A stretch of DNA of 62,196 nt, taken from Candidatus Colivivens caballi (GTDB taxonomy: Bacteria; Bacteroidota; Bacteroidia; Bacteroidales; Bacteroidaceae). The translations under genes and the position numbers were made by a program. Every line of letters begins with the position of its first letter. Within the stretch, counting starts at the first letter, position 1. A model generated the notes under the pieces. That model was given only the letters and a program-made list of their open reading frames with translations. It was not told the DNA's origin and did not search any database. This document shows positions 27,740-38,400 of this stretch, one piece after another. The stretch covers positions 1-62,196 of the forward strand of contig JAGHSZ010000079.1 in assembly GCA_018065565.1 (NCBI GenBank), read 5' to 3'.

Positions 27740-29491
27740 ATGCGTGGAGTTCGCGTCCTCATTGCTACTTGTTTATGTATGCTTGCACCTGCCGCTACGC
27801 TTGCACAAATCAATGTGGAGCGTATGATAAATATTGGACGCAATGCACTATACTATGAGGATTATGCACTGTCAATCCAGTATTTCAATATGGTTATCAG
27901 TAGTCGCCCCAACCTCTATTCACCGTTCTTTTACAGAGGACTGGCGAAGTTCTATCTGGAAGACTATATGGGTGCAGAGTCCGACTGCACCCGAGCCATC
28001 GACTTGAACCCGTATTTCTCCAACTCATACCATCTGCGTGGATTGGCACGAATCAATCAGGAACGCTTTGCCGATGCCGCAGCCGACTACAAAGAGGCAA
28101 CTCGGCTTGAACCACGAGACAAGGCAATGTGGCAGAATCTGGCGTTGTGCTATCTGGAAATCGACAGTCTTGACCAGGCCGACTCTACCCTACTCCAGTT
28201 CATACATAAATGGCCCGATTTGGCAACAGGTTATTGCATGAGAGCACAGATGATGCTGGCAAAAGGCGACACCGTAATGGCAGACACACTTGTGTGTGAA
28301 GCACTTCGGCATGACAAATACGACCTGTCTGCACTCAGCATGAGGTCCGGATTGCAAATGCATTCGCAGGATTATGCCGGAGCCGAGACCACACTTAACG
28401 AGGCACTTCGTCTTCAACCCAAGCATACCGGCAATCTCATAAACCGTGGTATCTGCCGTTTCAATCAAGACAACTATCGAGGTGCCATAGCCGACTATGA
28501 TCTTGCCATCGACATCGATTCAACGAACTTTGTTGGTCGATATAATCGTGGACTACTGCTTGCCTCTGTCGGTGAGGACAATAAGGCAATTAAGGACTTT
28601 GACTATATTCTCAGCATTGACCCTAACGACATTATGACGCTGTTCAACCGTGCCCGCCTGCTCGACCAGACTGGCGACTATCGTGCAGCCATTCGCGATT
28701 ACACCCGTGTCATCGAAGAGTTTCCAAAGTTCTTATATGGCTACCAGTTACGTGCTGAGGCCCGTCGCAAGATTGGCGACATACGCGGTGCGAACCGTGA
28801 CGAGGAACACATTCTTCGCGAAAATGTGGCTCATCATTATGGCTATTCCACGCCTACCAGCCGCATGAAGAACCGTACACGAAAGAAGTCGCAGATCGAT
28901 CCCAACGACTATTCAAAACTCATTGTAGAAGAGACAGAGGAGACACATTACGAAGATGAATACCGTGGCAAAATTCAGAACCACAGTGCAGACATTAAGT
29001 TGATGCCTGTCATCATGGTTGCAAGCAATGACAATACATACGACAGCGAACACATCAGTCGTTATTATTTAGGAGTCTATGGAGTGGATGGAGAAGCACT
29101 AAACGACTTTAATAATGGTATAGACTTCTGCCTGCAAGCTGACGACCAGCGGCTCTCCAATACTGGTAATGCAGATGCTCAGGCTCTGAACGGCATTTAT
29201 GCACAGGCTGAATTCGCATTCGACCGTGTAGCCAGTAAGGCACCTCAATTTGCAGAAGCATTCTATAACCGTGCCTTCTGTCGTGCCATGCAAGGCAAAT
29301 TTGATGATGCACAGTCCGACCTGCGCCATGCCATTACCCTTAAACCAACATTTGCCCGTGCCATGTTCAACTTGGGAATCATCACTTATCAGTTGAACAA
29401 TCAGCAAGAAGCGATGCAGTTGCTTAGCAAGGCGGGGGAACTCGGAATATATAACGCATACAGTGTCATTAAGCAAATCAAAAACAAATAA
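27740..29491 (+). CDS. Secreted tetratricopeptide-repeat protein
   Basis: The protein is built almost wholly of TPR units: AIDLNPYFSNSYHLRGLARI, AIDIDSTNFVGRYNRGLLLA, ILSIDPNDIMTLFNRARLLD and AITLKPTFARAMFNLGIITY. A linker of about 100 residues rich in charges (residues 370-440, YGYSTPTSRMKNRTRKKSQI) separates two repeat blocks. From the ATG at 27740 a signal peptide is clear (MRGVRVLIATCLCMLAPAAT-LAQ). The ATG at 27671 overlaps the def stop and would add 23 residues. It is probably a periplasmic scaffold with unknown partner. Confidence 0.85.
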   Translation: MRGVRVLIATCLCMLAPAATLAQINVERMINIGRNALYYEDYALSIQYFNMVISSRPNLYSPFFYRGLAKFYLEDYMGAESDCTRAIDLNPYFSNSYHLRGLARINQERFADAAADYKEATRLEPRDKAMWQNLALCYLEIDSLDQADSTLLQFIHKWPDLATGYCMRAQMMLAKGDTVMADTLVCEALRHDKYDLSALSMRSGLQMHSQDYAGAETTLNEALRLQPKHTGNLINRGICRFNQDNYRGAIADYDLAIDIDSTNFVGRYNRGLLLASVGEDNKAIKDFDYILSIDPNDIMTLFNRARLLDQTGDYRAAIRDYTRVIEEFPKFLYGYQLRAEARRKIGDIRGANRDEEHILRENVAHHYGYSTPTSRMKNRTRKKSQIDPNDYSKLIVEETEETHYEDEYRGKIQNHSADIKLMPVIMVASNDNTYDSEHISRYYLGVYGVDGEALNDFNNGIDFCLQADDQRLSNTGNADAQALNGIYAQAEFAFDRVASKAPQFAEAFYNRAFCRAMQGKFDDAQSDLRHAITLKPTFARAMFNLGIITYQLNNQQEAMQLLSKAGELGIYNAYSVIKQIKNK

Positions 29492-29505
29492 ATACATAAA
29501 ACAGT

Positions 29506-29958
29506 ATGAAAACATTAAACAAGATTCTGGCACTTTCAGTCATCATCACGGCAATGTTTGCCTTCATGGCTTGCGATGATGACGAGGCAGGCACAAGAAA
29601 GCCTGTATTTGAAAGCATCACTTTGTCGCCAAAGGTAACAACACCTGGCGAAAATGTCACCCTGACTATTAACATCAAGGACAAAGGCAACAATGCCTAC
29701 ATTTGGAGAAGCGAATTTGCCTGGGTAAACAAGAACGACCCTAAGGACAAATACCAGCTTTCACTGCTAAAAGAAATGAGTCCGATTACTCTTTACAATC
29801 CATCCTATCAGTTCAAGGCACCAAACAATCCTGGCACATACACAGTCAGCATCACACCTAAGATTGCTTATATCGCAGGCGACAACCTATATGATGACGG
29901 ACCGACTCTCACTGCCGAACTTGTTGTGAAATCGTCAACAGGTGGCGATGAGTTCTAA
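29506..29958 (+). CDS. Small lipoprotein with an Ig-like fold
   Basis: The 150-residue protein has a lipoprotein signal with Cys23 in FMACDDDEAG. The rest is beta-rich: FESITLSPKVTTPGENVTLT and FKAPNNPGTYTVSITPKIAY look like strands of an immunoglobulin-type domain. No binding site is recognised. It starts 14 nt after the TPR gene and is probably cotranscribed with it, which suggests both act in the same envelope process. An acidic stretch follows Cys23, which in Bacteroidetes can be a surface-export signal for lipoproteins; that is inference. Confidence 0.75.
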   Translation: MKTLNKILALSVIITAMFAFMACDDDEAGTRKPVFESITLSPKVTTPGENVTLTINIKDKGNNAYIWRSEFAWVNKNDPKDKYQLSLLKEMSPITLYNPSYQFKAPNNPGTYTVSITPKIAYIAGDNLYDDGPTLTAELVVKSSTGGDEF

Positions 29959-30036
29959 ATTCGGACTCGACATCATACAAATCATTACAAATTGTTTTCA
30001 GACACACAAATACTACATCGGGTAGAGGGTGGCAAC

Positions 30037-31383
30037 ATGTCACTCCCTACCCTTTTTACTTACCCGTTTCAGTACACCCCCCATCCGCTGTGTGTAAAAG
30101 CGGCAGACGAACTGAAAGCATACATCCGTTCAAGACAGGATTGGAGCGACGAGGTCGGCCGTGGCAAGATGTTTGGGGTGCTGATTGTGAAGTCGGATGC
30201 CGACCAAGGAGTCTATTACCTTGCAGCCTTCTCCGGACTTCTTGACGGGAAGAACCTGCACGAGGGTTTTGTGCCTGCGGTGTTCGACCTTCAACAGAAT
30301 GATGAATACTTTCAGCAAGAAGATGCCATAATCAGTGCAATGCCCAATGGAGAGGAGAAAAGCGAACGCTCACGAAGATTGCAACTGTGGCTGTTTTCGC
30401 AGTTCAACTTCCTGAACGCTCATGGCGAAAGTCGCAATCTGCTCGACATCTTCGATCATGAACGCTGTCGCATCCCACCGTCAGGAGCAGGCGAATGCTG
30501 TGCCCCCAAGTTGCTGCAATACGCCTATGCCCATCATCTGCATCCAGTCTGCATGGCTGAATTCTGGCTTGGAGCATCGCCAAAGGGCGAGATACGCCGT
30601 GACAGCGAGTACTATCCTGCCTGTCACAGCAAGTGCAAGCCCATCCTTCGCCACATGCTCGTTGGACTCAATGTCGAGGAGAATCCGTTGCTGCCTATGA
30701 TGCGGACAATGGCTGACCACATGCGGATTATATACGACGACCCCTGGCTGCTGGCTGTCGATAAACCAGCAGGTATGCTCTCTGTCCGCGGAAATGTCGA
30801 TGCGCCAAGCGTCGAAGCCCGAATACAGGAGACCTACCCCGACATCACAGGTCCGCTCATCGTACACCGACTCGACATGGACACATCGGGGGTAATGATT
30901 GTTGCCAAGAACAAGGATATTCACAAAGCCTTGCAGATTCAGTTTTATAAGCACGAAATCCGTAAACGCTATGTGGCACTGCTTGATACAGGCGATGGTG
31001 CAGGAACACCCGATGCAGCCTGTGCCAACGATGGTAAACCAGCACTCGCCGACCATGGACGCATCACATTGCCACTCTGTCCGTCACACACCGACCGCCC
31101 TCGTCAGATGGTCAGTTGGGAACATGGCAAGGAAGCAGTCACCGACTACGAGGTCGTAGGACAGACAAACGGATATCTGCGCATCCATTTCTTTCCACTT
31201 ACGGGCAGAACCCACCAGTTGAGAGTACACGCTGCTCATCCCGATGGTCTTGGGCATCCCATACTTGGCGACCGTCTGTACGGACGCGAGGCTGACCGAC
31301 TCTATCTGCACGCCGAGAGCATCGACTTTGTCCATCCCGTCAGCGGCAAGCCCGTTCATCTCGAAGTGCCGGCACCATTTTAG
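30037..31383 (+). CDS. RluA-family pseudouridine synthase with N-terminal extension
   Basis: This enzyme should convert uridine to pseudouridine in rRNA or tRNA. The catalytic domain is in the second half: YDDPWLLAVDKPAGMLS, then IVHRLDMDTSGVMIVAKN with the catalytic Asp in HRLDMDTSG, and FFPLTGRTHQLRVHAAHPDG. The first 200 residues are a family-typical but poorly understood extension with several cysteines (ERCRIPPSGAGECCAP, YYPACHSKCKPILRHML), possibly a metal site. The frame opens at a TTG at 29992; the ATG at 30037 is preferred. G+C content rises here compared with the AT-rich genes at 22-27 kb. Confidence 0.88.
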   Translation: MSLPTLFTYPFQYTPHPLCVKAADELKAYIRSRQDWSDEVGRGKMFGVLIVKSDADQGVYYLAAFSGLLDGKNLHEGFVPAVFDLQQNDEYFQQEDAIISAMPNGEEKSERSRRLQLWLFSQFNFLNAHGESRNLLDIFDHERCRIPPSGAGECCAPKLLQYAYAHHLHPVCMAEFWLGASPKGEIRRDSEYYPACHSKCKPILRHMLVGLNVEENPLLPMMRTMADHMRIIYDDPWLLAVDKPAGMLSVRGNVDAPSVEARIQETYPDITGPLIVHRLDMDTSGVMIVAKNKDIHKALQIQFYKHEIRKRYVALLDTGDGAGTPDAACANDGKPALADHGRITLPLCPSHTDRPRQMVSWEHGKEAVTDYEVVGQTNGYLRIHFFPLTGRTHQLRVHAAHPDGLGHPILGDRLYGREADRLYLHAESIDFVHPVSGKPVHLEVPAPF

Positions 31384-31449
31384 GCTGTTGCTCGCATCCC
31401 TCGGCAGATATCATCCTGTCTCAGTTCCTAACCCCCTCTTTCTTTTAAG

Positions 31450-31476
31450 TTCTAAGCTCTAAACTCTAAGCTTTTA
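31450..31476. repeat. Dispersed AAGCTCTAAACTCTAAGCTT repeat, copy 1
   Basis: The sequence TTCTAAGCTCTAAACTCTAA followed by GCTTTTA occurs in inverted orientation, with two differences, at 35399-35426. It lies between the pseudouridine synthase and glycosyltransferase genes. The AAGCT/AGCTT ends could form a small hairpin. Confidence 0.6.
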
Positions 31477-31508
31477 TTTAACAGACAGACACACCCAATC
31501 CACTAATA

Positions 31509-32684
31509 ATGAAAATACTGCTTCTCGGAGAATACAGCAATGTACACTGGACACTTGCCCAGGGGCTGCGCACCCTCGGACACCAAGTCACCGTCATCAG
31601 CGATGGCGACGGGTGGAAAAACTACAAGCGCGACATCGACCTCCGTCGCCGTTCACTCCGTCCGCTCGACACCATCAGCTACATAGCCCGCATCCTGCGC
31701 CTGCTGCCCCGTATGCGTGGGTACGACATCGTGCAGATCATCAATCCCGTGTTCTTCAACCTGAGGGCAGGCAAGATGATGCCGTTCTACCGCTACCTGC
31801 GCCGGCACAACACCCGTTTGGTGATGGGTGCATTTGGCATGGACCACTATTGGGTGAAGACCTGCATCGACTGCACGACATTCCGTTACAGCGATTTCAA
31901 CATTGGCAGCCATCTGCGCACCGACGAACCGTGCAACCGTCAGTTTGTCACCGACTGGCTCCATGGCGAGAAGTCACAACTCAACATCGACATTGCCAAC
32001 GACTGCGATGCCATCGTTGCCGGACTCTATGAATACTATCGGTGCTATAATCCTGAATTTCCCGACAAGACGGTATTTATCCCCTTTCCCATAAAGATGC
32101 CCGAATTATCGAGCAATATGACTGAACAACAGTCGTACAATCCCGACCACGGCACCGCAACGCCCCACCCTGCCACTGCCAAGGTGTCGTTCTTCGTAGG
32201 CATACAGCGAGGACGGAGCGAATACAAGGGGACCGACATCATGCTGCGTGCACTGCGACGGATTGAGGCGAACTATCCCGACCGCTGCGAACTGCGCATT
32301 GCCGAGAGCGTCCCGTTCGACACCTATCAGCAGATGATTCAGTCGGCAGATGTGCTCATCGACCAGCTATACAGTTACACACCAGCCATGAATGCGCTTC
32401 TTGCCATGAGCAAGGGGATGGTGGCAGTGACTGGTGGTGAGCCCGAGAACTACGAAATACTCGGAGAGACCCACCTGCGCCCCATCGTCAATGTGCAGCC
32501 CGACGAGGACGACTGTTACCGCAGTTTCGAACAACTTGTCCTCCATCCCGAACTGCTGCCACGCCTCAAAGCAGAGTCAGTGGAATATGTACGCCGTCAC
32601 CACGAATACACAAAAGTGGCACTTCAATACCAGAAACTATATCAGCGATTGCTGAACTCCCCCACTCCATCAGCCACCGACTAA
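31509..32684 (+). CDS. GT4-like glycosyltransferase
   Basis: The 391-residue protein looks like a cytosolic GT-B glycosyltransferase. The N-terminal Rossmann half begins MKILLLGEYSNVHWTLAQGL and includes RGYDIVQIINPVFF. The C-terminal half has VSFFVGIQRGRSEYKGTDIM, then ADVLIDQLYSYTPAMNALLA and MVAVTGGEPENYEI, the nucleotide-sugar site region typical of GT4-type enzymes. Donor and acceptor are unknown. It is unusually G+C-rich against the neighbourhood, and no other polysaccharide gene is adjacent. It ends convergently with maeB, with a repeat array between them. Confidence 0.8.
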   Translation: MKILLLGEYSNVHWTLAQGLRTLGHQVTVISDGDGWKNYKRDIDLRRRSLRPLDTISYIARILRLLPRMRGYDIVQIINPVFFNLRAGKMMPFYRYLRRHNTRLVMGAFGMDHYWVKTCIDCTTFRYSDFNIGSHLRTDEPCNRQFVTDWLHGEKSQLNIDIANDCDAIVAGLYEYYRCYNPEFPDKTVFIPFPIKMPELSSNMTEQQSYNPDHGTATPHPATAKVSFFVGIQRGRSEYKGTDIMLRALRRIEANYPDRCELRIAESVPFDTYQQMIQSADVLIDQLYSYTPAMNALLAMSKGMVAVTGGEPENYEILGETHLRPIVNVQPDEDDCYRSFEQLVLHPELLPRLKAESVEYVRRHHEYTKVALQYQKLYQRLLNSPTPSATD

Positions 32685-32813
32685 TCAATTCCCCATTCTC
32701 TGCCATGTCCCCACTTTGCAAAAGAAACTGGCATCTGTATCCTTTATATATTATGTGCCGATATTGGGTGCAGTTGAACCGGTACAACATACAGAATGAA
32801 ATCGTATAAAGAA

Positions 32814-33038
32814 CTTATCGTGCGCTCGTAAATGCTTTCATGAGCGCTCGTAAATGTCTGCACGAACGCTCGTAAATGTCCGCACGAGCGCTCGATAATA
32901 TAAAAAGGTGTACACCTTCTTGAAGTATGGTGTACACCTTTCCTATGCTTGCTGTACACCTTTTTCAGATAAGGTGTACACCTTTATGAATCTATCACCG
33001 CACGATTTCCAATTTATCAATGCACGATAAGGAAAACA
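32814..33038. repeat. Composite 22-bp periodic intergenic array
   Basis: Three word families follow each other, all at exactly 22 bp. CGCTCG starts at 32823, 32845, 32867 and 32889, mostly as CGCTCGTAAATG. GGTGTACACC, a perfect palindrome, starts at 32907, 32929, 32951 (one change) and 32973. GCACGAT starts at 33000 and 33022. CTTATCGTGC at 32814-32823 is the exact inverted form of GCACGATAAG at 33022-33031, so the array has 10-bp inverted ends about 218 bp apart. It fills most of the 384-nt gap between two convergent genes. I see no terminator outside it. Confidence 0.85.
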
Positions 33039-33068
33039 TGTGCGGTGGATGGGCAATCGTGCTATTGT

Positions 33069-35363
33069 TTATCCGTGGATTTCTCTCTTGATTTTCTCGA
33101 CATATGCATCGATGACTGCAACGGCGGTGATGTTGACAACATCGCGTACGGACGATTCAAAATCGGTGAAGTGGATTGGCTTGTTGAGTCCCATCTGAAT
33201 AGGACCGATGATTTCGACATCGGGGTCGAGGCACTGGAGCATTCGGAATGCAGAGCGTGCGCTGGTGAGGTTCGGGAATATCAGTGTGTTGGCATCCTTG
33301 CCACGCAACTCGTTGAACGGATATTTCTGGTCGCGCTGCTCATGATTGAGGGCTACGCCAATCTGCATTTCACCATCGACATTGATTTCAGGATAGTAGT
33401 CGTGGAGCTGACGGACGGCATCGCGCACCTTGGTGGCACCAGGCTCGGAGTCGCTGCCAAAGTTGGAGTAACTGATCATGGCAATGTGTGGCGTGTCGTT
33501 GAAGAATCCCACGGTGTGGGCTGAGAGACGGGCAATGTCGATGAGCTGAGGAGTAGTAGGGTCACGATTGACGAGAGTGTCGGCGATATAGAGCTGTCCC
33601 TTTGGCGAATTGATGATGTGCATGGTGCCAAATGTGTTGTTGCCCTGACGGATGCCTATGACCTCCTTTGCCACCTTGATGGTGGAGGAGGAAGTGGTGT
33701 AAAGACCTGTGATGAAGGCATCGGCCTCGCCAGTCTCGACCATCATCATGCCAAAATAGTTGCGGTCGAACATCTTGTCGTTTGCCTCTTCGAGTGTGTA
33801 ACCCTCGCGCTGGCGTTTCTGTGTCAGAATCTGTGCATAGCGTTCACGGCGTTCAGCCTCGTTGTCGTGACGGAGGTTGATGACCTCGATGCCGTCAAGA
33901 CTCAGTTCGAGTTCTTTGGCAAGTCGGTAGATGCGTTCATCGTTACCAAGCAGAATTGGTTGGCAAATGCCCTCGGCACGAGCCTGTACGGCTGCCTTCA
34001 TCATTGTGGGGTGAATGCCCTCGGCAAAGACCACTCGCTGTGGATGCTGGCGTGCTGTGTCATAGAGTTTCTGAGTCATCTTTGTCTCCTGGCCGAGCAA
34101 CTGGCGAAGGTGGTTTTTGTAGGCATCCCAATCGGTAATCTGCTTGCGTGCCACTCCACTCTTCATGGCAGCAAGGGCAACTGCTGACGACACCTCAGTG
34201 ATGAGGCGTGGGTCAACAGGTTTGGGTATGAAGTAGTTGCGGCCAAATGAGAGGTTGTTCACCTTATACACATCGTTGACGACATCGGGAACTGGTTGTT
34301 TTGCCAGATCGGCAATGGCATGGACTGCCGCCATCTTCATCTCTTCATTGATGGCAGTGGCATTGACATCGAGTGCGCCACGGAAGATGTAAGGGAAACC
34401 AATGACATTGTTTATCTGGTTAGGGTAGTCGGTACGGCCTGTTGACATCAGCACATCAGGACGAGCAGCCATGGCATCCTCGTATGTGATTTCAGGAGTA
34501 GGGTTGGCAAGGGCAAAGATGATAGGATCCTTTGCCATGGTCTTGACCATTGCCTGTGTGAGCACATTGCCCTTTGACAGTCCAACAAAGACATCGGCGC
34601 CATTGACGGCTTCGGCAAGTGTATGGACATCTGTGCGTTCGGTGGCAAACATCTGTTTCTGTGGGTTCAGTCCCTCGCGTTCGGTGGTGATGACACCACG
34701 GGAGTCGAGCATCAGGATGTTTTCGCGGCGTACACCAAGTGCCATATAGAGACGGGTACATGAAATGGCTGCGGCACCAGCACCGTTGACGACAAGGCGC
34801 ACACGGCTTATGTCCTTGCCGACGACTTCAAGGGCGTTCTTCAATCCGGCAGCTGAGATGATGGCAGTGCCGTGCTGGTCGTCGTGCATCACTGGAATGT
34901 TGAGCGTGCGTTTCAGACGCTCCTCGATGTAAAAGCATTCAGGAGCCTTAATGTCTTCAAGGTTGATACCTCCGAATGTAGGGGCAATACGCTCGACTGC
35001 CTCGCAGAACTTCTCTGGGTCTTTCTCATCGACTTCGATGTCGAACACATCAATGCCTCCGTATATCTTGAACAAGAGCCCCTTACCCTCCATCACGGGT
35101 TTTCCGCTCAATGCACCTATGTCGCCAAGTCCGAGCACTGCGGTTCCGTTACTGATGACAGCCACGAGATTGCCCTTGTCGGTGTAACGATAAGCGTCAT
35201 CGGCATTATTCTGTATTTCTGTACATGGGAAGGCAACACCCGGCGAATATGCCAGACTGAGGTCTGTCTGGGTATGGTAGGGTTTAGTTGGCTTAACTTC
35301 TATTTTGCCTGCACGACCAGTCTCATGATATTCAAGTGCTGCTTCTTTTGTTATCTTAATCAT
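33069..35363 (-). CDS. maeB: NADP-dependent malic enzyme with phosphotransacetylase-like domain
   Basis: MaeB decarboxylates malate to pyruvate with reduction of NADP. The 764-residue protein has the malic enzyme domain at 1-430 ([66 protein letters not shown]) and a C-terminal phosphate acetyltransferase-like domain at about 440-764 ([29 protein letters not shown] [18 protein letters not shown]). In characterised MaeB enzymes the latter part is regulatory. The layout and length are standard. nifJ lies directly upstream, so both may supply and use pyruvate in one fermentative network. Confidence 0.95.
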   Translation of the reverse strand: MIKITKEAALEYHETGRAGKIEVKPTKPYHTQTDLSLAYSPGVAFPCTEIQNNADDAYRYTDKGNLVAVISNGTAVLGLGDIGALSGKPVMEGKGLLFKIYGGIDVFDIEVDEKDPEKFCEAVERIAPTFGGINLEDIKAPECFYIEERLKRTLNIPVMHDDQHGTAIISAAGLKNALEVVGKDISRVRLVVNGAGAAAISCTRLYMALGVRRENILMLDSRGVITTEREGLNPQKQMFATERTDVHTLAEAVNGADVFVGLSKGNVLTQAMVKTMAKDPIIFALANPTPEITYEDAMAARPDVLMSTGRTDYPNQINNVIGFPYIFRGALDVNATAINEEMKMAAVHAIADLAKQPVPDVVNDVYKVNNLSFGRNYFIPKPVDPRLITEVSSAVALAAMKSGVARKQITDWDAYKNHLRQLLGQETKMTQKLYDTARQHPQRVVFAEGIHPTMMKAAVQARAEGICQPILLGNDERIYRLAKELELSLDGIEVINLRHDNEAERRERYAQILTQKRQREGYTLEEANDKMFDRNYFGMMMVETGEADAFITGLYTTSSSTIKVAKEVIGIRQGNNTFGTMHIINSPKGQLYIADTLVNRDPTTPQLIDIARLSAHTVGFFNDTPHIAMISYSNFGSDSEPGATKVRDAVRQLHDYYPEINVDGEMQIGVALNHEQRDQKYPFNELRGKDANTLIFPNLTSARSAFRMLQCLDPDVEIIGPIQMGLNKPIHFTDFESSVRDVVNITAVAVIDAYVEKIKREIHG

Positions 35364-35398
35364 ATCTATATTTGTGATTAGAACATTAAAGTTAAAAA

Positions 35399-35426
35399 TT
35401 AAAAGCTTAAAGTTTAGAGCTTAGAG
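35399..35426. repeat. Dispersed AAGCTT/AGAGCTTAGAG repeat, copy 2
   Basis: TTAAAAGCTTAAAGTTTAGA followed by GCTTAGAG, between nifJ and maeB, is the near-perfect inverse of 31450-31476. It ends 12 nt from the nifJ stop codon. Confidence 0.6.
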
Positions 35427-35438
35427 TTATAGATAAGC

Positions 35439-38400
35439 CTACATGTTGCTGTACTTCTCATAGCGCAGGCGAGCGTCTTCTGTTCCCTTGGCAAAGAGCT
35501 GGTCGGCATTTTCTGGGAAGGTGCGGCGTAGAGATGCATAGCGCACCTCACCGTCGAGGAATTCCTCATATGGCATGTTTGGTTGCTTTGAATCAAGCTG
35601 GAACGGATGTTCCTTCTGTGGGTCGTAGCGATAGAGCAACCAGTAGCCGCTCTGGACGGCACGACGCATTTCGCCCTGAACATCCTGCATGCCACAGCGC
35701 AGTCCGTGGGAAGAACATGGTGTGTATGCAATGATGACAGACGGGCCGTCATAGGCTTCTGCTTCGCGTATTGCCTTGATGAGCTGCGCAGGATCGGCTC
35801 CCATAGCCACCTGTGCCACATAGACATTGCCATAAGTCATCATGATGGCTCCGAGGTCCTTCTTGCGGCTCTTCTTGCCAGCAGAGGCAAATTTTGCAAC
35901 CGCACCAATTGGAGTGGCTTTACTGCTCTGTCCACCAGTGTTGGAGTACATCTCGGTATCGACAACAAGAACATTCACATTTTCGCCGGTTGCAATGACA
36001 TGGTCAAGTCCGCCGAAGCCGATGTCGTATGCCCATCCATCACCTCCGTACATCCAGAATGTCTTTTTGGCAAACATATCCTTCATTTGCAGCAACTGTT
36101 GTGCCTCAGGGGCATCAACCTGTTGGAGTGCATCGACCAGTGCATCGGATGCTGTGCGTGAAGCAGCAAAGTCATCGAAGGTCTCAATGTAATTGGTGAG
36201 GATGGCACGGAGCTGGTCACTACCCCACTCTGCTGAATCAGATGCAAGGAGTGCTTCCACTTTCTGACGGACGATGGCACGGCGCTGGCGTACTGACAGG
36301 AACATGCCCAGGCAAAGTTCGGCATTGTTCTCAAACAGGCTGTTTGTCCATGCAGGTCCATGTCCACGGCTGTTTGTGGTATAAGGTATGCCTGGCATTG
36401 CAGCACCCCATGCCTGTGAACATCCTGTGGCATTTGCCCAATAGACACTGTCACCGAAGAGTTGTGTGAGCAACTTGGCATATGGAGTTTCGCCACAACC
36501 GGCACATGCAGCAGAGAATTCAAGGTATGGCTTACGGAACTGACTGCCCTTAATGGTATATGGGTCAAAGATATCGCCCTTGCTGGAAAGGTTTTCAGCA
36601 AATGTGAACAAGCGGCGGTTGTCGTCTGTCAACACAGCAGGCACCATTGTGAGGGCTTCCGAAGGACAACTGGTGACGCAGCTTCCACATCCTGTACAGT
36701 CGTGTTCTGACACTGCCAATGCAAAATGCAGTCCCTTTGCCTTGCCGATTGCAGGTTTGGTCTGGAATCCAGCAGGAGCACAGGCTTTCTCCTCTTCGTT
36801 GAGAAGGTATGGACGGATGACTGCATGAGGACATACAAGTGAACAGCGGTTGCACTGTACACATTTATCAACATCCCACTTAGGCACTGCGACTGCAATG
36901 CCGCGTTTTTCGTATGCAGTGAGTCCAAGTTCGATAGTTCCATCGACACATCCAAGGAAATTGCTTACTGGCAGATCGTCACCTTTCTGACGGTTGATTG
37001 GCAGCAGCATGTTGCGGACAACGGCTGGCAGAGACTGATCATCACTTTGCGACATGACTGGCAGTGATGCCCACTGCTGTGGCACTTCAATCTCTCGAAC
37101 AGCCGATGCACCAGTCTCAATGGCTGCAATGTTGCGGTTGACCACATCTTCACCTTTGGCAAAATAAGTCTTGCGGGCTGCATTCTTCATTGCCTCGAGT
37201 GCAGTCTCCTTGTCCATCAGACCAGATGCAGCAAAGAATGAAGCTTGAAGAACTGTGTTTGTATGGTTGCCAAGACCGAGACGGAGTGCTACGGCAGTGG
37301 CATCGATAACGAAGAAACGGATGTGCCGCTGTGCCAATGTGCGCTTGACATCATCTGGCAGCCATTCTGCAATTTCTTCATTGGTCTTGTTGCAGTTAAG
37401 GAGGAACGAACCTCCTTCCTTTATTTCTGAAACTATGTCGTAACTGCCTATGTAACTTTGGTTGTGACAAGCCACGAAGTCGGCACTCTTGACATAGTAT
37501 GAACTTTCGATAGGTTGATTGCTGAAACGAAGGTGTGACTTGGTCACACCGAACGACTTCTTGGCATCGTATTCGAAGTAAGCCTGTCCGTACATGCCTG
37601 CGGTCTCGCTTACAATATGTACGGTGTTCTTGTTCGCACCGACAGTTCCGTCACCTCCCAGTCCCCAGAACTTGCATGAAGTTGTGGATGCAGCATTGCT
37701 TGCCTTGAACGGCACTGACGGCAGCGACAGATGTGTGACATCATCATTGATGCCGATGGTGAAATTATTCTTTGGAGATGATGCAGCAAGATTGTCAAAG
37801 ACGGCTACAATCTGCCCTGGGTCGGTGTCCTTGGAAGAAAGTCCATAGCGGCCTCCAACTACTTTAACACTTTCAAAACCGTTGACCTTGGTAGTGGCTG
37901 CACATACATCTTCATAAAGTGGTTCACCAGCACTGCCAGGTTCCTTGCAACGGTCGAGCACTGCAATGGACTTGACTGTTGATGGTAAAACCTTGAACAG
38001 ATGTTCGGCGCTGAATGGACGATAGAGGTGTACTTGCACGAAACCAGTTCGACGACCCTGAGCATTCAGACTGTCAACAGCCTCTTTTACAGTACCCGAC
38101 ACGCTACCCATAGCAATGATGACTTCTGTGGCATCAGGTGCTCCGTAATAGTTGAACAGATGGTAGTCGCGTCCTGTGAGCTGGTTTATCTGTGTGAAAT
38201 AGTCTTCAACGATGGAAGGCAGTGCGTCATAGTAGGAGTTGCAAGCCTCGCGTACCTGGAAGAAAATGTCGGGGTTCTGCACAGTGCTTCGCATGAGCGG
38301 ATGTTCCGGATTGAGTGCATGTGCACGGAATGCCTGCAATGCCTCTGCATCCATCATCTGGCGCAACGCCTCGGTGTCAATCATCTCGACAGTGTTGATT

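Noticed and set aside
30037..32684. Horizontally acquired island based on higher G+C
   Set aside because: Composition is raised, but there is no integrase, tRNA junction or direct repeat at the edges; expression-related codon use is as likely.
33069..35363. Malic enzyme/phosphotransacetylase fusion as a novelty
   Set aside because: This is the standard architecture of MaeB.
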